Source: Lachnospiraceae bacterium
GTDB taxonomy: Bacteria; Bacillota; Clostridia; Lachnospirales; Lachnospiraceae
Direction: 5' to 3'
Assembly: GCA_017427685.1 (NCBI GenBank)
Contig: JAFRSH010000036.1
Coordinates: forward strand, 62,001 to 126,000
Length of the DNA: 64,000 bases
The notes below the pieces were generated by a model, which was given only the letters and a program-made list of their open reading frames with translations, was not told where the DNA came from and searched no databases. This document shows, in pieces, positions 18,797 to 27,625 of the stretch (the first letter of the stretch is position 1; each line of letters opens with the position of its first letter). Made by a program: the position numbers and the translations under genes.

Positions 18797-19255
18797 ATGA
18801 ACAAAGCAAACGACGAGAAAAGGCTAAAGGCGCTGATCAGACTCCGGGAGACCATGACGAAGGCCGGTGTCATAAACGAGCTTATGAGGAGGGATGGACA
18901 GAAGAGCCCTCTCGACATGCTCGTGTGCAGCCACGCCGGGATCACGGGTCAGTACTTTTTCCCCGAGATCAGATCGGGCGAGAACGTTTTCTACTTTTCC
19001 TGCATGATGGTCATCGATGAGAAGGCCGGAGAGAAGGAAGCGAAGGCGCTCAGCAAGCTGCTCTCCGAGGTTAACACGGAGCTTGTCTGCGGTATGTTCG
19101 CTGTCTTCCCCGGGATCGGCCTTGCCTACAGGCTGACCGTTCCGATCCCCGAGAGCATCTCTGACGACGCGCTCTTTGAGACGATGGACATCGCTGCGGC
19201 GCACGCCATGGCTCTTTCTGCAGGCTTTGAAAAGAGAAGGGCCGCAAACAGATAA
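18797..19255 (+). CDS. Small alpha/beta protein, YbjN / secretion-chaperone-like
   Basis: The 152-residue soluble protein has an N-terminal helix, a beta meander around NVFYFSCMMVIDEK, a helix (EKEAKALSKLLSEVN), another strand pair (MFAVFPGIGLAYRLTVPI) and a C-terminal helix. This helix-strand order resembles the YbjN and type III secretion chaperone-like fold, where the middle helix separates two strand pairs. That similarity is by eye only. Its position right after the giant protein suggests it could be a cognate chaperone, but it has its own promoter and is followed 15 bp later by a nucleotide-sugar dehydrogenase, so it may instead belong to that transcript. The ribosome site is AAAGGGG. 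Confidence 0.65.
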   Translation: MNKANDEKRLKALIRLRETMTKAGVINELMRRDGQKSPLDMLVCSHAGITGQYFFPEIRSGENVFYFSCMMVIDEKAGEKEAKALSKLLSEVNTELVCGMFAVFPGIGLAYRLTVPIPESISDDALFETMDIAAAHAMALSAGFEKRRAANR

Positions 19256-19270
19256 TAAGAGGAGCTTACA

Positions 19271-20539
19271 GTGAGTGAACACACACTTGATTCGGAAATA
19301 AAGATTGCTGTTGCGGGGACAGGCTACGTGGGCCTGTCCCTTGCTGTGCTTTTGGCGCAGAACCATGACGTGACCGCGGTCGATATAGACCCCGCGAAGG
19401 TCGCGAAGCTGCAGAACTTCGAGTCGCCGATCCGCGACGAGTACATCGAAGATTACCTCGTCGAGGCCAAAGAGGGCACCCGCAGTCTCAGACTAACGGC
19501 CACCGGGGATGCTCTTAACGCTTATGCTACAGCGGACTGCGTGATCGTCGCAGCCCCCACAAACTACGATCCGGCAACCAATTGTTTTGACTGCAGCGCG
19601 GTGGAAAACGTGATCGAGTGCATCATAAGCGTTGCGAAGGATCATCTTCCCGTGATAGTGATCAAATCTACGGTTCCTGTGGGATACACGGCGTCGCTCA
19701 AGGAGAAGTACGGGCTTCCGCAGCTTCTGTTCAGCCCCGAATTCCTGCGTGAATCGAAGGCTCTGTACGACAATCTCTTCCCGAGCAGGATAATAGTCGG
19801 CTGTGACGATGAGTCGAAGGAGAGCGCGAAGCTTTTCGCCGGGCTCCTCACCGAGGGGGCGCAGAAGAAGGACATCCCCACGCTTTTCATGGGTTACACC
19901 GAGGCCGAGGCTGTGAAGCTTTTTGCCAACACATATCTCGCGCTTCGCGTTTCATACTTTAACGAACTTGATACATACGCCGAGCTCAAGGGGCTCGACA
20001 CCGAATCGATCATAAACGGTGTCTGCCTCGATCCGAGGATCGGAACCCATTACAACAACCCTTCGTTCGGCTACGGCGGGTACTGCCTGCCCAAGGACAC
20101 CAAGCAGCTTCTCGCGAACTTTAAGGATGTTCCGGAGGATCTGATCAGGGCGATCGTCGAGAGCAACCGCACCAGGAAGGATCATATCGCGGACAGGGTT
20201 CTTGAGATGTCGGGTTACGATCCGGCTTCGGAGACGTTCGGAACGGACTCCGGGAGCGCGACGATCGGAGTTTTCAGGCTCACCATGAAGGCGGGCAGCG
20301 ACAACTTCCGCGAATCGAGTATCCGCGGTGTCATGGAGCGCCTTAAGGCCAAGGGAGCCGAAGTGATCGTTTACGAGCCTACACTTCCGGACGGCTCGAC
20401 CTTCTACGGCTCGGCCGTGGTCAACGACCTCGAGGAGTTCAAGAACCGCTCCGTCACGATCATCGCAAACCGCTACGACAATTGCCTGGGCGACGTGAGT
20501 GAGAAGGTTTACACGAGGGATCTGTTCAGAAGAGATTAA
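19271..20539 (+). CDS. ugd: UDP-glucose 6-dehydrogenase family (nucleotide-sugar dehydrogenase)
   Basis: The 422-residue enzyme oxidises a UDP-hexose to the uronic acid with two NAD+. The N-terminal Rossmann motif is [10 protein letters not shown], the middle domain has [13 protein letters not shown] and the [19 protein letters not shown] helix, and the catalytic Cys lies in [12 protein letters not shown]. Length fits Ugd. It begins with GTG, supported by an AAGAGGAGC site. UDP-glucose as substrate is the usual family assignment; GDP-mannose or UDP-ManNAc dehydrogenases share the fold, but the residues around GGYCLPKD fit Ugd better. UDP-glucuronate feeds capsule or surface glycan synthesis, and a sugar kinase of possible uronic-acid specificity is encoded 2 kb downstream. 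It is probably co-transcribed with the small upstream gene. Confidence 0.88.
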   Translation: MSEHTLDSEIKIAVAGTGYVGLSLAVLLAQNHDVTAVDIDPAKVAKLQNFESPIRDEYIEDYLVEAKEGTRSLRLTATGDALNAYATADCVIVAAPTNYDPATNCFDCSAVENVIECIISVAKDHLPVIVIKSTVPVGYTASLKEKYGLPQLLFSPEFLRESKALYDNLFPSRIIVGCDDESKESAKLFAGLLTEGAQKKDIPTLFMGYTEAEAVKLFANTYLALRVSYFNELDTYAELKGLDTESIINGVCLDPRIGTHYNNPSFGYGGYCLPKDTKQLLANFKDVPEDLIRAIVESNRTRKDHIADRVLEMSGYDPASETFGTDSGSATIGVFRLTMKAGSDNFRESSIRGVMERLKAKGAEVIVYEPTLPDGSTFYGSAVVNDLEEFKNRSVTIIANRYDNCLGDVSEKVYTRDLFRRD

Positions 20540-20666
20540 AGGACTAAAGCTCTGATCATTTCCTTCGGGAATTGTGCATTTTCCTCGGGAATATCGGGGA
20601 GAGAAATCGAAGAAGAATCAATCCTGTACCGGTATGAATGCTTAGGATGGGGAGGAGTACAGAAGA

Positions 20667-22550
20667 ATGAAGTATTACCTGAATGGGAAACAGGCACGTG
20701 AGACAGACCGCTACACCTCGGAGCATACCGGGATTCCGGGGATAGTGCTCATGGAGAGGGCGGCGTTTGAGCTTGCAAACGTTGTGGCCGGAGAGCTTGA
20801 AGGCACCCGCACAGACCGGAAATCCCACGGTGACGGTATTGCCCGCAGGTCCTGCGACGTTCTTGGATGCGAAAGCTTTGATCGTGCTTCCTGCAGGATT
20901 CTCAGCGTGGTAGGCGGCGGCAACAACGGAGGAGACGCCGTGGCTGCGGCGCGCATCCTGAAGACCATGGGCTTCGATACGGCAGTGTACGAAGTGAACA
21001 GGGAAGCGAAGAAGAGCGAGTCGTACCTGATCCAGGAAAGGATCGCGAAGAACCTTGGAGTGAGGTTCTTGAGCGAAGTTGATTTAAATTATGATTGCAT
21101 AATAGACGGGATTTTCGGAGTCGGTCTGACTCGGGAGGTCGAGGGTGTGTACAGAACTGCGGTTGAAGCGATAAACGGTGCCTCGGGAGCACTTGTTGTG
21201 GGTTGTGACATCCCCAGCGGAATAGATGCTGACACCGGGATCATGATGGGATGCGCTGTGAAGTGCGATATCACCGTTACTTTTGAATACATTAAGTTCG
21301 GAATGCTCGTTAATGAAGGCCGCGCATGCAGCGGCAGGATCCTGTGCCGCGAGATCGGACTTTACAAACCGCAGGATCTGTCGGAGGCAAAGCATCTCTT
21401 TGAGGGCATCTCTGCTTTTGAGTATGACGAGGCGGATCTCAAGCGACTCCTTCCCAAGCAGAAGGCCGATTCCAACAAGGGCACCAACGGTAAAGTGCTC
21501 GTTGTCGCCGGTTCGAAAGACATCTACGGAGCTCTTTATCTGTGCAGCTCCGCCTGCTACAGGGTCGGAGCCGGACTCGTGAAGGTCGTGACGCATGAGG
21601 TCAACCGCTCCCTCCTCATGGACAAACTCCCCGAGGCCATGATGCTGACTTATAACGATAAGGATTTACTGATTGATTCAGATTTCTTTGGTAAACTTGC
21701 AGACTCCGTAGCATGGGCAGATGTGATCCTTGTGGGACCCGGACTCGGGACGGGACCGCAGTCGGTAGCACTGCTGAAACACGTGATAGCATCCCTTAAA
21801 GAAGGGCAGCGTCTTGTACTTGATGCGGATGCGCTTAATATTCTGTTTACTGATGAAATCCTTGGGAGTAATACCTGCGAAAGCATTGATCATAAAATAC
21901 AGCATGACCATTTCGACATTGATCACCGAACATTGAATGCCGCTAATGAAAATAAATGTGATGACGCATACAATTTTGAAGAATCTAAACCGGATATTTG
22001 GGAAGCGGATAATGTAAGAGATGTAATAAAACTGATTACACGCAGGATCGGAAAAGGGAACACTGTCATCACTCCACACATCGGTGAGATGGTCAGAGTT
22101 ATGAAGGGGCTCGGTGAAGAGACCACTCCGGGTGAGATAAAGCGTAACCCTGCGGAAGCGGCTCTGTCGGTGGCCCGTGAAACAGGCGCGGTCGTTGTCC
22201 TCAAGGATGCGAGAACCGTTATCGCCACCCCTGATGAGGAGAGGCTTGTCTATGTCAATACGACCGGCAACAGCGGTATGAGTAAGGGCGGCTCCGGTGA
22301 CGTGCTCGCCGGAATCACAGCAGGATTGCTGGCAAGGGTCAATGGACCCGATAATTACGAAACAGTATTTGAAACAGCCAGCCTCGCTGTCAACATTCAC
22401 GGACGCGCCGGAGACAGAGCGCGTGATGACGTGGGACAGACCTGCATGCTTGCGGGAAATATATTGGATAAATTATTTCCCCGGTTGTTACCGGACGAAA
22501 TGTGCCTTAGTGCTTCGGCACAGAATGGAGTCGTAGATGAATTGTACTGA
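20667..22550 (+). CDS. nnr: Bifunctional NAD(P)HX epimerase / ADP-dependent dehydratase with lineage-specific insertions
   Basis: The 627-residue enzyme repairs hydrated NAD(P)H. The N-terminal YjeF/NnrE epimerase domain (about 1-230) shows VVGGGNNGGDAVAAARIL and DGIFGVGL. The C-terminal ribokinase-like NnrD dehydratase domain shows GKVLVVAGSKDIYGA, VGPGLGTG, LDADALNIL, TPHIGEM and the GSGDVLAGI anion hole. Both halves look intact. The protein is longer than the usual ~500 residues because of two insertions: about 30 residues after the first helix (around 50-78) and about 55 residues between LDADALNIL and TPHIGEM (around 400-455). The second insertion is Asp/His-rich and AT-rich at DNA level. 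The stop overlaps the next gene by 14 bp. Confidence 0.93.
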   Translation: MKYYLNGKQARETDRYTSEHTGIPGIVLMERAAFELANVVAGELEGTRTDRKSHGDGIARRSCDVLGCESFDRASCRILSVVGGGNNGGDAVAAARILKTMGFDTAVYEVNREAKKSESYLIQERIAKNLGVRFLSEVDLNYDCIIDGIFGVGLTREVEGVYRTAVEAINGASGALVVGCDIPSGIDADTGIMMGCAVKCDITVTFEYIKFGMLVNEGRACSGRILCREIGLYKPQDLSEAKHLFEGISAFEYDEADLKRLLPKQKADSNKGTNGKVLVVAGSKDIYGALYLCSSACYRVGAGLVKVVTHEVNRSLLMDKLPEAMMLTYNDKDLLIDSDFFGKLADSVAWADVILVGPGLGTGPQSVALLKHVIASLKEGQRLVLDADALNILFTDEILGSNTCESIDHKIQHDHFDIDHRTLNAANENKCDDAYNFEESKPDIWEADNVRDVIKLITRRIGKGNTVITPHIGEMVRVMKGLGEETTPGEIKRNPAEAALSVARETGAVVVLKDARTVIATPDEERLVYVNTTGNSGMSKGGSGDVLAGITAGLLARVNGPDNYETVFETASLAVNIHGRAGDRARDDVGQTCMLAGNILDKLFPRLLPDEMCLSASAQNGVVDELY

Positions 22551-23703
22551 AAAATACACAAAACTGTTCGGAAGTGAACCCGAGCACACATCTTTTTGCC
22601 CTTACCGCATCAGCCCGCTCGGGGCGCATGTGGACCATCAGGGCGGTCATATAAACGGTCTTGCGATCGACATGGGTATTCACTTTGCCTACAGCGCAGT
22701 GCCGGACGGTTCGTTTGAGCTTGCTTCGGTGAATTTTGACGGGACGATCAGATTCACCCGGGAGGAGATCGGTGAGCGTGCGCGCGGCGACTGGGCCGAC
22801 CACTGCAGAGGTGCTGTCAGGATGCTCGCTGAGAAGTATCCGATCAATCTCGGAATCAGGGGTGTTATCGAGGGAAGCTTCCCTATCGGAGGCCTTTCAT
22901 CGTCTGCAAGCGTGATCATCGTGTTCATGAAGGCTCTCGCAGGTTTGAACGGCGTGACACTTGGGGACTGGGAACTCATTGAGCTCGCAAAGGCAGCGGA
23001 GAACCGCTACGTGGGTGTTTCATGCGGCAAGCTCGACCAGTGCTGCGAGGTCCTTTCAAAGAAGGACAACATCCTCTTTCTTGATTGCAGTAACGACAGC
23101 TACGAGCTTATCCCGAAGGCAGCGGGGATGGCTGAGTTTGATATCGCGGTGTTCTTTTCGGGGCTCGAGAGAAGTCTCGCCGGCAGCGCCTATAACCTCA
23201 GGCTTGACGAATGCAGGGCTGCAGCATACAGCCTGCTCGAGTTTGCCGGGATCGAAAGAAAGAGTATCGCCGAAACGACACTCAGATCGGTTCCGAGGGA
23301 TGCTTTAGATGCCTTCGAGAGCCGGCTTCCCGAAGTGTTTGCAAGACGTGCGCGCCATTTCTTTAATGAGGACGAACGTGCTGTCCTCGGAGCCGAAGCA
23401 TGGAGATGCGGAGACATAGAAGAGTACGGCAGGCTGATCTTCGAATCGGGCAAGAGCTGTATCGAGCTTTATGAGTGCGGTTGCCCCGAACTCATCACTC
23501 TCTACCGCATCATGGCTGACACTCCCGGAATCTACGGCGGTTGCTTCAGCGGCGCCGGTTTTAAGGGATCCTGCATGGCACTTGTCCGCCATGACAGCAT
23601 CGATTCCGTGACCGCGACAGTAAAGGAGAAGTACCTGAAAGCCTTCCCCGCACTTGAGAACAAATTCACCTACGCAGTCTGCAGGTCGGCGGACGGTGTC
23701 TGA
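22537..23703 (+). CDS. GHMP kinase, galactokinase / galacturonokinase-like
   Basis: The 388-residue sugar kinase has the galactokinase-type signature in a variant form, PYRISPLGAHVDHQGG, then the ATP-binding loop PIGGLSSSAS and the C-terminal GHMP motif GGCFSGAGFKGSC. Classical galactokinases read GRVNLIGEHTDY at the first motif. The version here, with SPLGAHVDHQGG, resembles the plant galacturonic-acid-1-kinase branch, so the substrate may be galacturonate or another hexose rather than galactose. The product would be the sugar-1-phosphate for nucleotide-sugar synthesis, which fits the nearby UDP-sugar dehydrogenase. It overlaps the NnrD stop by 14 bp, so translation is coupled. No galT or galE is visible. 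Confidence 0.85.
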   Translation: MNCTEKYTKLFGSEPEHTSFCPYRISPLGAHVDHQGGHINGLAIDMGIHFAYSAVPDGSFELASVNFDGTIRFTREEIGERARGDWADHCRGAVRMLAEKYPINLGIRGVIEGSFPIGGLSSSASVIIVFMKALAGLNGVTLGDWELIELAKAAENRYVGVSCGKLDQCCEVLSKKDNILFLDCSNDSYELIPKAAGMAEFDIAVFFSGLERSLAGSAYNLRLDECRAAAYSLLEFAGIERKSIAETTLRSVPRDALDAFESRLPEVFARRARHFFNEDERAVLGAEAWRCGDIEEYGRLIFESGKSCIELYECGCPELITLYRIMADTPGIYGGCFSGAGFKGSCMALVRHDSIDSVTATVKEKYLKAFPALENKFTYAVCRSADGV

Positions 23704-23718
23704 ATCATCGTATTTGTA

Positions 23719-23747
23719 TGGTCATAAAGGGGCTTATATGTTAGAAT
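23719..23747 (+). promoter_or_regulatory. Promoter of ald
   Basis: TAGAAT (23742-23747) with an extended TGT before it; the best -35 at 17-bp spacing is TGGTCA (23719-23724), a weak match. An extended -10 promoter is plausible. Confidence 0.5.
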
Positions 23748-23790
23748 ATGTCACATAAGCGTTAAAAAAACTGAAAGGGGTTTACATAAC

Positions 23791-24903
23791 ATGAAGATTG
23801 GATGCGTAAAAGAGATCAAGAACAACGAGTTCCGCGTGGGACTCACACCCGACAACGTGAAGGCATACGTTGCAGCCGGCCATCACGTTTATATGGAGAT
23901 GGGTGCGGGTGTCGGCTCGGGCTTCTCGGACAATGAGTACGTGAACGCGGGCGCGAGTATCATCGACAACGCGGCTGACGTATGGCACCTCGTTGATATG
24001 ATGGTCAAAGTCAAGGAGCCGCTCGAGGAGGAGTATGCGCTCTTCCATGAGGGACTTATCCTTTACACATACCTTCACCTCGCTGCGGACAAGCAGCAGA
24101 TGGACGCACTTCTCGCCGGCAAGGTCAAGGCGGTTGCTTACGAGACGATCGAAGAGACTGATCATTCGCTTCCCTGCTTAGCGCCTATGTCGCAGATCGC
24201 GGGTCGCCTTTCTATCCAGGAAGGTGCCAAGTATCTCGAGAAGCGTTTCGGCGGCGAGGGAATCCTCCTTGCGGGAGTTCCCGGAACTCCGAAGGCCAAC
24301 GTGGTCATCCTCGGCGGCGGTACTGTCGGAATGAACGCATGCAAGATCGCAGTCGGAATGGGCGCCAATGTTACGATCCTCGACGTCAACCTCAAGAGAC
24401 TTGAGCAGCTCGACAACATGTTCGGAGCGCACATCCAGACTCTTGTTTCCACAGACAGCAACATCGAGCGCGTTGTTAAGGACGCAGACCTCGTCATCGG
24501 TTCGGTCCTCATCCCCGGCGGCTCGACACCGAAGCTCTTCAAGAAGAAGTATCTTCCCGAGATGAAGAACGGTGCAGTGTTCGTGGACGTTGCCATCGAT
24601 CAGGGCGGATGCGGCGAGTCATCGCATGTCACAACCCACGATGATCCCGTCTACATCGAAGAAGGCGTTGTCCATTACTGCGTCGGCAATATGCCCGGTG
24701 CAGTGCCTCGTACAAGTACGATCGCTCTTACAAACGCAACTCTCAAATACGGTCTTCAGATCGCGAAGGACGGACTTGAGGAGGCTTGCAAGAAGAGCGC
24801 AGTCATCGCCAGCGGTGTGAACTGCTACCTCGGCAAGCTCACAAACAAGAACGTTGCGGACGCTCACGGATATGCATTTGATGAGCTTGGAAGTTTGATC
24901 TGA
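23791..24903 (+). CDS. ald: Alanine dehydrogenase
   Basis: The 370-residue enzyme interconverts L-alanine and pyruvate plus ammonium with NAD+. The N-terminal domain opens with KEIKNNEFRVGLTP, the family signature. The Rossmann motif is VVILGGGTVGMNACKIA. PGAVPRTSTIALTNATL near residue 300 is the conserved C-terminal block. Length matches the usual 370-375. It serves ammonium assimilation or alanine fermentation. The gene is monocistronic, with its own promoter and an AAAGGGG ribosome site 10-15 bp before the ATG. No regulator is adjacent and no clear terminator follows. Confidence 0.96.
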   Translation: MKIGCVKEIKNNEFRVGLTPDNVKAYVAAGHHVYMEMGAGVGSGFSDNEYVNAGASIIDNAADVWHLVDMMVKVKEPLEEEYALFHEGLILYTYLHLAADKQQMDALLAGKVKAVAYETIEETDHSLPCLAPMSQIAGRLSIQEGAKYLEKRFGGEGILLAGVPGTPKANVVILGGGTVGMNACKIAVGMGANVTILDVNLKRLEQLDNMFGAHIQTLVSTDSNIERVVKDADLVIGSVLIPGGSTPKLFKKKYLPEMKNGAVFVDVAIDQGGCGESSHVTTHDDPVYIEEGVVHYCVGNMPGAVPRTSTIALTNATLKYGLQIAKDGLEEACKKSAVIASGVNCYLGKLTNKNVADAHGYAFDELGSLI

Positions 24904-24947
24904 TTTGTGACTTTTCTGTGATTTCTGAAAAAACACCGAAAATGCGG

Positions 24948-24976
24948 TTGACAGATTCGGTCTATAGTTGTAAACT
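24948..24976 (+). promoter_or_regulatory. Promoter of the BlaI-BlaR1 operon
   Basis: TTGACA (24948-24953) and TAAACT (24971-24976) are separated by 17 bp, a strong sigma-A-type promoter. The mRNA would carry a ~175-nt leader. Confidence 0.8.
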
Positions 24977-25008
24977 GATCGCAGGTCTAGAGTTATAGAC
25001 CTGCGATC
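24959..25008 (+). promoter_or_regulatory. Two tandem BlaI-type operator copies, the second inside a perfect 13-bp hairpin
   Basis: GGTCTATAGTTGTAAACT (24959-24976) overlaps the -10, and GGTCTAGAGTTATAGACC (24984-25001) follows at a 25-bp offset; 14 of 18 positions match. The second copy is extended into a perfect inverted repeat with arms 24977-24989 and 24996-25008 and a 6-nt centre. BlaI/MecI repressors bind dyads of this size over their own promoters. Confidence 0.7.
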
Positions 25009-25158
25009 GTTTGCTGTACGAACCGACCTGTGCGCAGGGTCAGCGACTACGGCGGATCCCCGGCCGGGAGCGATTATTATAACGTTGAAAACAATTGAAA
25101 GTGAACACCGGACCCGGATCACGGTAATTCGGGATCGGAAGTCCGGAAAGGAAGAAGC

Positions 25159-25521
25159 ATGAAAGAACTTACACTCAGCGAGAGCGAATTCAAGATCATG
25201 GACATCATCTGGGACAACGCCCCCCTCGGGTCGGGCGAGCTCGTCAAGCTTTGCGAGAGCAAGCTTGCATGGAAGAAATCGACCACCTACACCATGCTCC
25301 ACAAAGTAGTCGATAAAGGGCTCGTGAAGAACGAGGACAGTGTCGTTATGTTCCTTGTTGAACGCAGGGATGTTCAGGATGCCGAGATCAACCGTTTGGT
25401 TGAACGCAATTTCGGCGGTTCCCTTTCGGCGTTTGTGAGCGCTTTCCTTGGAAACGGCAAGCTGAGCCGAAAGGATGCCGACGAGCTTATCGGACTGATA
25501 AACAAACACCTCGAAGATTAA
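25159..25521 (+). CDS. BlaI/MecI-family winged-helix repressor
   Basis: The 120-residue repressor starts with LSESEFKIMDIIW and continues with the recognition helix region KKSTTYTMLHKVVDKGL, both typical of the penicillinase-repressor family. The C-terminal half is the dimerisation region, where the partner protease would cleave. It lies 10 bp upstream of the M56 sensor, forming a BlaI-BlaR1 unit, and two operator-like dyads overlap its promoter. In this family the stimulus is often a beta-lactam or cell-wall stress; no beta-lactamase or penicillin-binding protein is encoded next to it, so the regulon is unknown. Confidence 0.93.
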   Translation: MKELTLSESEFKIMDIIWDNAPLGSGELVKLCESKLAWKKSTTYTMLHKVVDKGLVKNEDSVVMFLVERRDVQDAEINRLVERNFGGSLSAFVSAFLGNGKLSRKDADELIGLINKHLED

Positions 25522-25531
25522 GGATCACAGC

Positions 25532-27610
25532 ATGAAGACTTTTTTAGAGATATTACTGAGAATGAGTGCGTACGGAAGCATCGCAGTGCTTCTGGTGCTC
25601 GGACTGCGCTTCCTTCTGCGGAAGTTCCCGAAGAAGACGGTTGTCCTTTTCTGGATCGTGGCTGCGATAAGGCTCGTGTGTCCCTTCAACTTTGAGACAC
25701 CCGTGAGCCTCTTGAACCTTGCTCCCCAGAGCATCCGAAGCAGCCTCGCCTCTGACGGGATGAGTGACGTACAAACAACCTCCGAAGATGGAACGCTTCC
25801 CGGAGAAGAAGGTATTTCTGAAACCACGGAATCCGGTGTGCTCAGGTATGGGCAGGTCTCCGTTATGAGCGATTCGGAGGGGACCTTTGGTTTTGAGTAC
25901 ATAACTGATTCCGGCGATGATCCTCAGGAAACAACCGAGATCACGATCACGTCGGATCCGGCGGGCAGCGACAGCTATATCATCACCGAGAACGGGACTC
26001 CCGCAGAGTCCCCGGCCCCCGGTATAGCGTTCCTTGTCTGGATCGTCGGTGCCGCCGCAGTCGTGCTCTACGTGGCAGTCGGCTTCATGCGGACGAACAG
26101 GCTCGTCGCGCGTCTTTTCAGGCGCTCCGGCAAGTATCTCGAGTCCGAAAGGATCAGCACGCCGTTTGTATACGGCATCTTCAGCCCCAAGATCTGCGTG
26201 CCCGCATCGCTCGATGTGAGTGAAAAGGACTACATGCTTCTCCACGAACAGATACATGTCAAAAATCATGACGCGCTCATCAAAGCGTTCGCGATCGTCG
26301 TGCTCTGCCTGCACTGGTTCAATCCGCTGGTTTGGATCGCCGTGCGGCTCTGCATGAGCGACCTCGAGATGCGCTGTGATGAGGAAGTTGTCGACATTCT
26401 CGGCGAAAGGATCAGGAAGGATTACTGCCTCTCGATCGTGAACCACGCCGCCGCCGACACGAATTTCCGCGTCTTCACGACGGCTTTCGCAAAGAAGTCG
26501 ATAAGCAGAATGGAGATCAAAATGAGGATAAAAAACCTGATAAACTATAAAAAAGTGTCCAAACTCACAACCCTGACAGTTCTTATTGCAGCGCTCACCG
26601 CAACGCTTATGTTAACGTCCTGCGCGCAGAGCCCCGCCCCCGAAGATACTCCCGAGGTTGAAACCGAGGTTGCGGCAAGCGAAGAAAACACTGCAGTCAA
26701 GCTTTCAACAGAAGGGACACCCGCTGCGGACCAAGCAGACCTTATCCTGCAGGTGAACGACGAAGATATCGTGAGTGTCACTTCGGAAGATGGACAGAGG
26801 ATGCTCTCTATCACGGAGAAAGACTCAGGAGAGGTCAAAAACTATACGCTCGGCACAGGAGCTGATGATCCGAGAATTATAGAGGTTATCAAAGAACAGG
26901 GGATAGGTGACGATCCGTCAAAGGTCTATATCTCTGTGGCCGATTCGAACGGCAATGTTGTCAGGTATGTTCAGCTCGAGAAAGAAGACGGCACGTCGGT
27001 GCTTGAAAACATCGAAACCAACGAGATCGTCAGCGAGGGAGTGCTCTCCTACAGCGTGACGATAGACCCGGATCAGGGAGAGACGGTCGTCTCTTCGGCA
27101 CCTCTTTCTGTTTGGAGCGCTGACGAAACGATTAGTGTGGGGGCCGAAGTCAATGACGATGGAAACGATTCGGGGTCGTATCATTTCACTCTGGAAGAAG
27201 TTAAAAGCGTGGACAGTGACGAAAAAGAGATCGTCATCAGATACAACAGGATCTTCGGTGACGGTGTGAATGAGATAGAATACGCAGGCGGGGACAAGCT
27301 TATCACCGAAACCTGTGAAGGAGCGCTTTTTGATTCACTTGACGATTTTAAGGCCTTTTACTCATATGACAATGCTCTGAAGGCCATAGACGGTGCCTAC
27401 GAAACAGGCGACCCCCGTGTCAGGGTTGCGGCATGGAGCCAGTTCCTGAACGAGGACGCCTGCAGTACGGACACTTTTGAAGACAAGAATAATTGCTACG
27501 TGCTTACCAGAAAGCTTGACGACGGATCAACTCACTTCAGACTTGTGTATGACCGGGCTACACACGATATCACAAGACTCGAGAACGTTATCCCGGGCGC
27601 CGAAGGGTAA
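25532..27610 (+). CDS. BlaR1/MecR1-type M56 metallopeptidase sensor with large extracytoplasmic C-terminal region
   Basis: The 692-residue membrane protease has transmembrane segments near residues 8-25, 35-50 and 170-190 and the zinc motif HEQIH at about 238-242, with a downstream Glu in the DLEMRCDEEV segment. After a further hydrophobic helix (about 345-362), which ends in MLTSC, lies a ~330-residue acidic secreted region with an internal KEDGTSVLENIETNE-like stretch. It has no penicillin-binding SxxK sensor domain that I can recognise, so it probably senses something other than beta-lactams. The Cys in MLTSC looks like a lipobox but is internal to the chain. Upon signal, the M56 domain would inactivate the adjacent BlaI repressor. 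Confidence 0.88.
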   Translation: MKTFLEILLRMSAYGSIAVLLVLGLRFLLRKFPKKTVVLFWIVAAIRLVCPFNFETPVSLLNLAPQSIRSSLASDGMSDVQTTSEDGTLPGEEGISETTESGVLRYGQVSVMSDSEGTFGFEYITDSGDDPQETTEITITSDPAGSDSYIITENGTPAESPAPGIAFLVWIVGAAAVVLYVAVGFMRTNRLVARLFRRSGKYLESERISTPFVYGIFSPKICVPASLDVSEKDYMLLHEQIHVKNHDALIKAFAIVVLCLHWFNPLVWIAVRLCMSDLEMRCDEEVVDILGERIRKDYCLSIVNHAAADTNFRVFTTAFAKKSISRMEIKMRIKNLINYKKVSKLTTLTVLIAALTATLMLTSCAQSPAPEDTPEVETEVAASEENTAVKLSTEGTPAADQADLILQVNDEDIVSVTSEDGQRMLSITEKDSGEVKNYTLGTGADDPRIIEVIKEQGIGDDPSKVYISVADSNGNVVRYVQLEKEDGTSVLENIETNEIVSEGVLSYSVTIDPDQGETVVSSAPLSVWSADETISVGAEVNDDGNDSGSYHFTLEEVKSVDSDEKEIVIRYNRIFGDGVNEIEYAGGDKLITETCEGALFDSLDDFKAFYSYDNALKAIDGAYETGDPRVRVAAWSQFLNEDACSTDTFEDKNNCYVLTRKLDDGSTHFRLVYDRATHDITRLENVIPGAEG

Positions 27611-27625
27611 AAGCCTTTGGCAGTA

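Noticed and set aside
20565-20600. Two near-identical TTCC-TTCG-GGAA mini-hairpins before the NAD(P)HX gene as a riboswitch
   Set aside because: The stems are only 4 bp and no further structure or known motif follows.
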